NCBI GenBank assembly: GCA_001483205.1
Contig: JPPB01000323.1
Coordinates: forward strand, 1 to 7,884
Direction of reading: 5' to 3'
Source of the DNA: an alpha proteobacterium 3107
GTDB taxonomy: Bacteria; Pseudomonadota; Alphaproteobacteria; Rhodobacterales; Rhodobacteraceae
Length of the DNA: 7,884 nucleotides
A program made the position numbers and the translations under genes. The notes under the pieces were generated by a model that worked only from the letters and a program-made list of their open reading frames with translations, was not told the DNA's origin and did not search any database. Shown here piece by piece: positions 6,243-7,884 of the stretch (positions within the stretch are counted from its first letter, which is position 1; the number at the start of each line of letters is the position of its first letter).

Positions 6243-7884
6243 GGCAGGTCTTCCTCTTCAGTGATGGCGGGTGGGGGTGTTGTTTCTGGTGGGGGCGATA
6301 ATTCCACAGCCGGATCAGGCGACAGGCGCAAGGCATCACGCGCCGCCTGCGTGACGATTATCTGCGCCCTGAGATCGGCAAGCTCGGCGCGCTTTGTCCC
6401 CAATTCCGCCTCGGCCTCAGAGGTTTCCGTCAGCGCCGCCTGCTTCTGCCCGTTGAGTTCCCGCACCTCTGCGTCCAGCATCGCCCGGCGCGCCTCCAGA
6501 TCATCGACCCGTGACATGATCAGCCGGGCGGCTTCCAGTTGCTGCCGGATATTTGTCAGCGTGTCCCGTTCCTCGCTGATCCGGGTTGTGAGGTCGCTCC
6601 GCTGTGTCGCGAGTGCGGCCACTTCGGCCCGCAGGCGCGCGGCGTCCTCCCGCAAAGGTTCCAGAGCGTCTCTGGCCGCATCGGCCTCAGCCTGCAAGGC
6701 GTTGACGCTGGCGGTCAGGTCGTCGCGCTGTCTGGTCAGGTTTTCGAGTTCGGCCTCTAAGGCAGAGGCACGGGCCACTGTCCCGGACAGGGATTGACGC
6801 TGCTGCTCCAGTTCCGCCTGCGCAGCGGCCAGTTCTGTGCGCGCTTCCCCGGCCTCGCGTCTGAGGTCCGGAATCTGCCTGTCCAACGCATCCTTGTTTG
6901 CCTGAAGCCGCTCGACCCCTGCGGTCAGTTCTGCGAAATCCACCCGCGCCCCGTCATGGCGTTGCACCTCATCCCTTGCACTGGCGACCTGCGCTTCAAG
7001 CGTGATGCGTTCCTCGCCCAGAGTTGCAAGCTGTTCCCTTGCTTCGTTCAGTTGCCCGGTAATGCGGGCCAGTTCCGCGTTCCGGTCCGCCAGACGTTCC
7101 CCGGCAAGGCTTGCACGGCTTTCCGTTTCAGCCGCCCTTGCGGATTTGTCCGCAACATCGGCGGCCAATGTCGCCTGTTGCCTTTCAAGATCACCGAGCG
7201 TTGCCATCAGGCCCGCGACACGTCCGTCAAGCGCGCCTGCCTCTTCGGTCTTGTCCGTGATCCGGCCTTCGATAGCTTGCAGCATGTTTTCCGCAGCCGC
7301 TATTTCGGCCTGTAGCTCATTTTCCCTGTTGCGGTGGGATTGAACACGTTCTGACAGTCGGTTTTCGTCCGCCTCCAGATCAGAGACACGGCGTTGCAAC
7401 GCATTAAGGTCCGCTTTTTCGTCCCGAAGGTCAGAGACCTCCCGCTCAAGGGTGTCACGGTCTGCCCCGGCCCTCGACACATCCGCCAGCACCATGTCGC
7501 GGGCGGCGGATGCGTCCTGCTGCGCCTGCTCAAGGCTGCGGACCTGCGCCTCAAGTTCCGCCTCCTGGCGCTCAAGGTCGCGGATTTTGTCCGCCATATC
7601 GGTGATCACGCTGCGCAACCGCTCCGCTTCGGCGATTGTCTGTTGTGCCTCGGCCAATCGGCCCTGGCCCCGCTCCAGTTCATCGTGAGCTTCCTGACCA
7701 CGGGCCAGCGCATCGACCTCCTGCTGTTCCGCACTGCGAAGACGGTTTTCGGCCTGCGCGGCTTCTGCGCTCAGGTTCGCCTTCCGATCGGAAAGCGCCT
7801 GCAATGTCCTTCGCTCCTCGGCAAGATTGGCACGGGTTACCTCCAACTGCCCGGTATAGTGGTCGAAATCGCCTGCAATGCGCC
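6239..7884 (-). CDS. Long coiled-coil protein, SMC-like in sequence style, 5' end outside window
   Basis: First visible gene of the operon. The frame is open from the right edge (reading RIAGDFDHYTGQL at the edge) to the TGA at 6241-6239, so 547 residues are seen and the true start is upstream. A TTG at 7846 could be taken as a start but sits inside the open frame with no reason to prefer it. Nearly the whole visible part is continuous heptad coiled coil, rich in Glu, Ala, Arg, Leu, Gln and Asp (for example AELADLRAQIIVTQAARDAL). Sequence searches would hit SMC, myosin or ATPase coils by composition alone. There is no P-loop or ABC signature in the visible part, so it is not shown to be an SMC protein. 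It ends in a proline-rich, acidic tail (SPPPETTPPPAITEEEDLP) that looks disordered and could be a docking peptide. Its place directly before, and coupled to, the coiled-coil AAA+ gene suggests a scaffold that pairs with that coil. No precise function can be assigned; a membrane anchor or enzymatic domain may lie in the missing N-terminus. Confidence 0.7.
   Translation of the reverse strand, partial: RIAGDFDHYTGQLEVTRANLAEERRTLQALSDRKANLSAEAAQAENRLRSAEQQEVDALARGQEAHDELERGQGRLAEAQQTIAEAERLRSVITDMADKIRDLERQEAELEAQVRSLEQAQQDASAARDMVLADVSRAGADRDTLEREVSDLRDEKADLNALQRRVSDLEADENRLSERVQSHRNRENELQAEIAAAENMLQAIEGRITDKTEEAGALDGRVAGLMATLGDLERQQATLAADVADKSARAAETESRASLAGERLADRNAELARITGQLNEAREQLATLGEERITLEAQVASARDEVQRHDGARVDFAELTAGVERLQANKDALDRQIPDLRREAGEARTELAAAQAELEQQRQSLSGTVARASALEAELENLTRQRDDLTASVNALQAEADAARDALEPLREDAARLRAEVAALATQRSDLTTRISEERDTLTNIRQQLEAARLIMSRVDDLEARRAMLDAEVRELNGQKQAALTETSEAEAELGTKRAELADLRAQIIVTQAARDALRLSPDPAVELSPPPETTPPPAITEEEDLP
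6250..6256 (-). promoter_or_regulatory. Ribosome binding site for the AAA+ gene
   Basis: Minus-strand GAGGAAG lies seven bases before the ATG at 6242, inside the 3' end of the coiled-coil gene. It is the best Shine-Dalgarno match among the operon's internal junctions and supports the first of the two tandem ATGs. Confidence 0.65.

Noticed and set aside
6261..6797. Ser/Ala/Arg-rich plus-strand frame opposite the coiled-coil gene
   Set aside because: Low-complexity composition is what the antisense of Glu/Ala/Leu coil codons produces; there is no independent support.
7844..7846. TTG as the start of the coiled-coil gene
   Set aside because: The frame stays open to the window edge with the same kind of sequence upstream, and nothing favours initiation here; the gene is treated as partial.
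6239..7884. Calling the coiled-coil gene an SMC or RecN ATPase
   Set aside because: No Walker A, signature or Walker B motif is visible in 547 residues, and similarity to SMC coils is expected from composition alone.

Overview
The window is gene-dense and GC-rich, with no RNA gene, insertion sequence, CRISPR array or long non-coding gap that I can see. The composition (Ala/Arg/Glu-rich proteins) and the wording of the D-amino-acid aminotransferase fragment suggest an alphaproteobacterium, probably Rhodobacteraceae-like. That placement is an inference from sequence style, not a search result.

Layout: (1) Bases 1-323, plus strand: the last ~107 residues of a PLP-dependent class IV aminotransferase, best called D-amino-acid transaminase (dat), a housekeeping gene. 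(2) Bases 320-7884, minus strand: a tightly packed operon that enters from the right edge. In transcription order it holds a long coiled-coil protein (5' end outside the window), a membrane-anchored coiled-coil/AAA+ ATPase of McrB-like type, a DUF2357-like protein with a probable PD-(D/E)XK nuclease core, and an Hsp70/actin-fold protein with a large alpha-helical C-terminal half. The successive genes overlap by 4, 1 and 4 bases (ATGA, TGATG, ATGA), so they are almost certainly co-transcribed and translationally coupled. The operon ends tail-to-tail on dat, with the two stop codons overlapping.

How the genes may work together (inference): an McrB-like motor next to a DUF2357/PD-(D/E)XK-like protein recalls McrBC-type (type IV restriction) NTPase-nuclease pairs. 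Long coiled coils recall the coiled-coil nuclease tandem class of McrBC relatives. The membrane anchor on the motor and the Hsp70-like partner are not part of classical McrBC. I match the set to no named defence system. My working model is a membrane-tethered, coiled-coil-scaffolded NTPase-nuclease conflict system in which the Hsp70-like protein acts as sensor, chaperone or switch. The promoter, the start of the first gene and any further genes lie beyond position 7884 and cannot be judged here.
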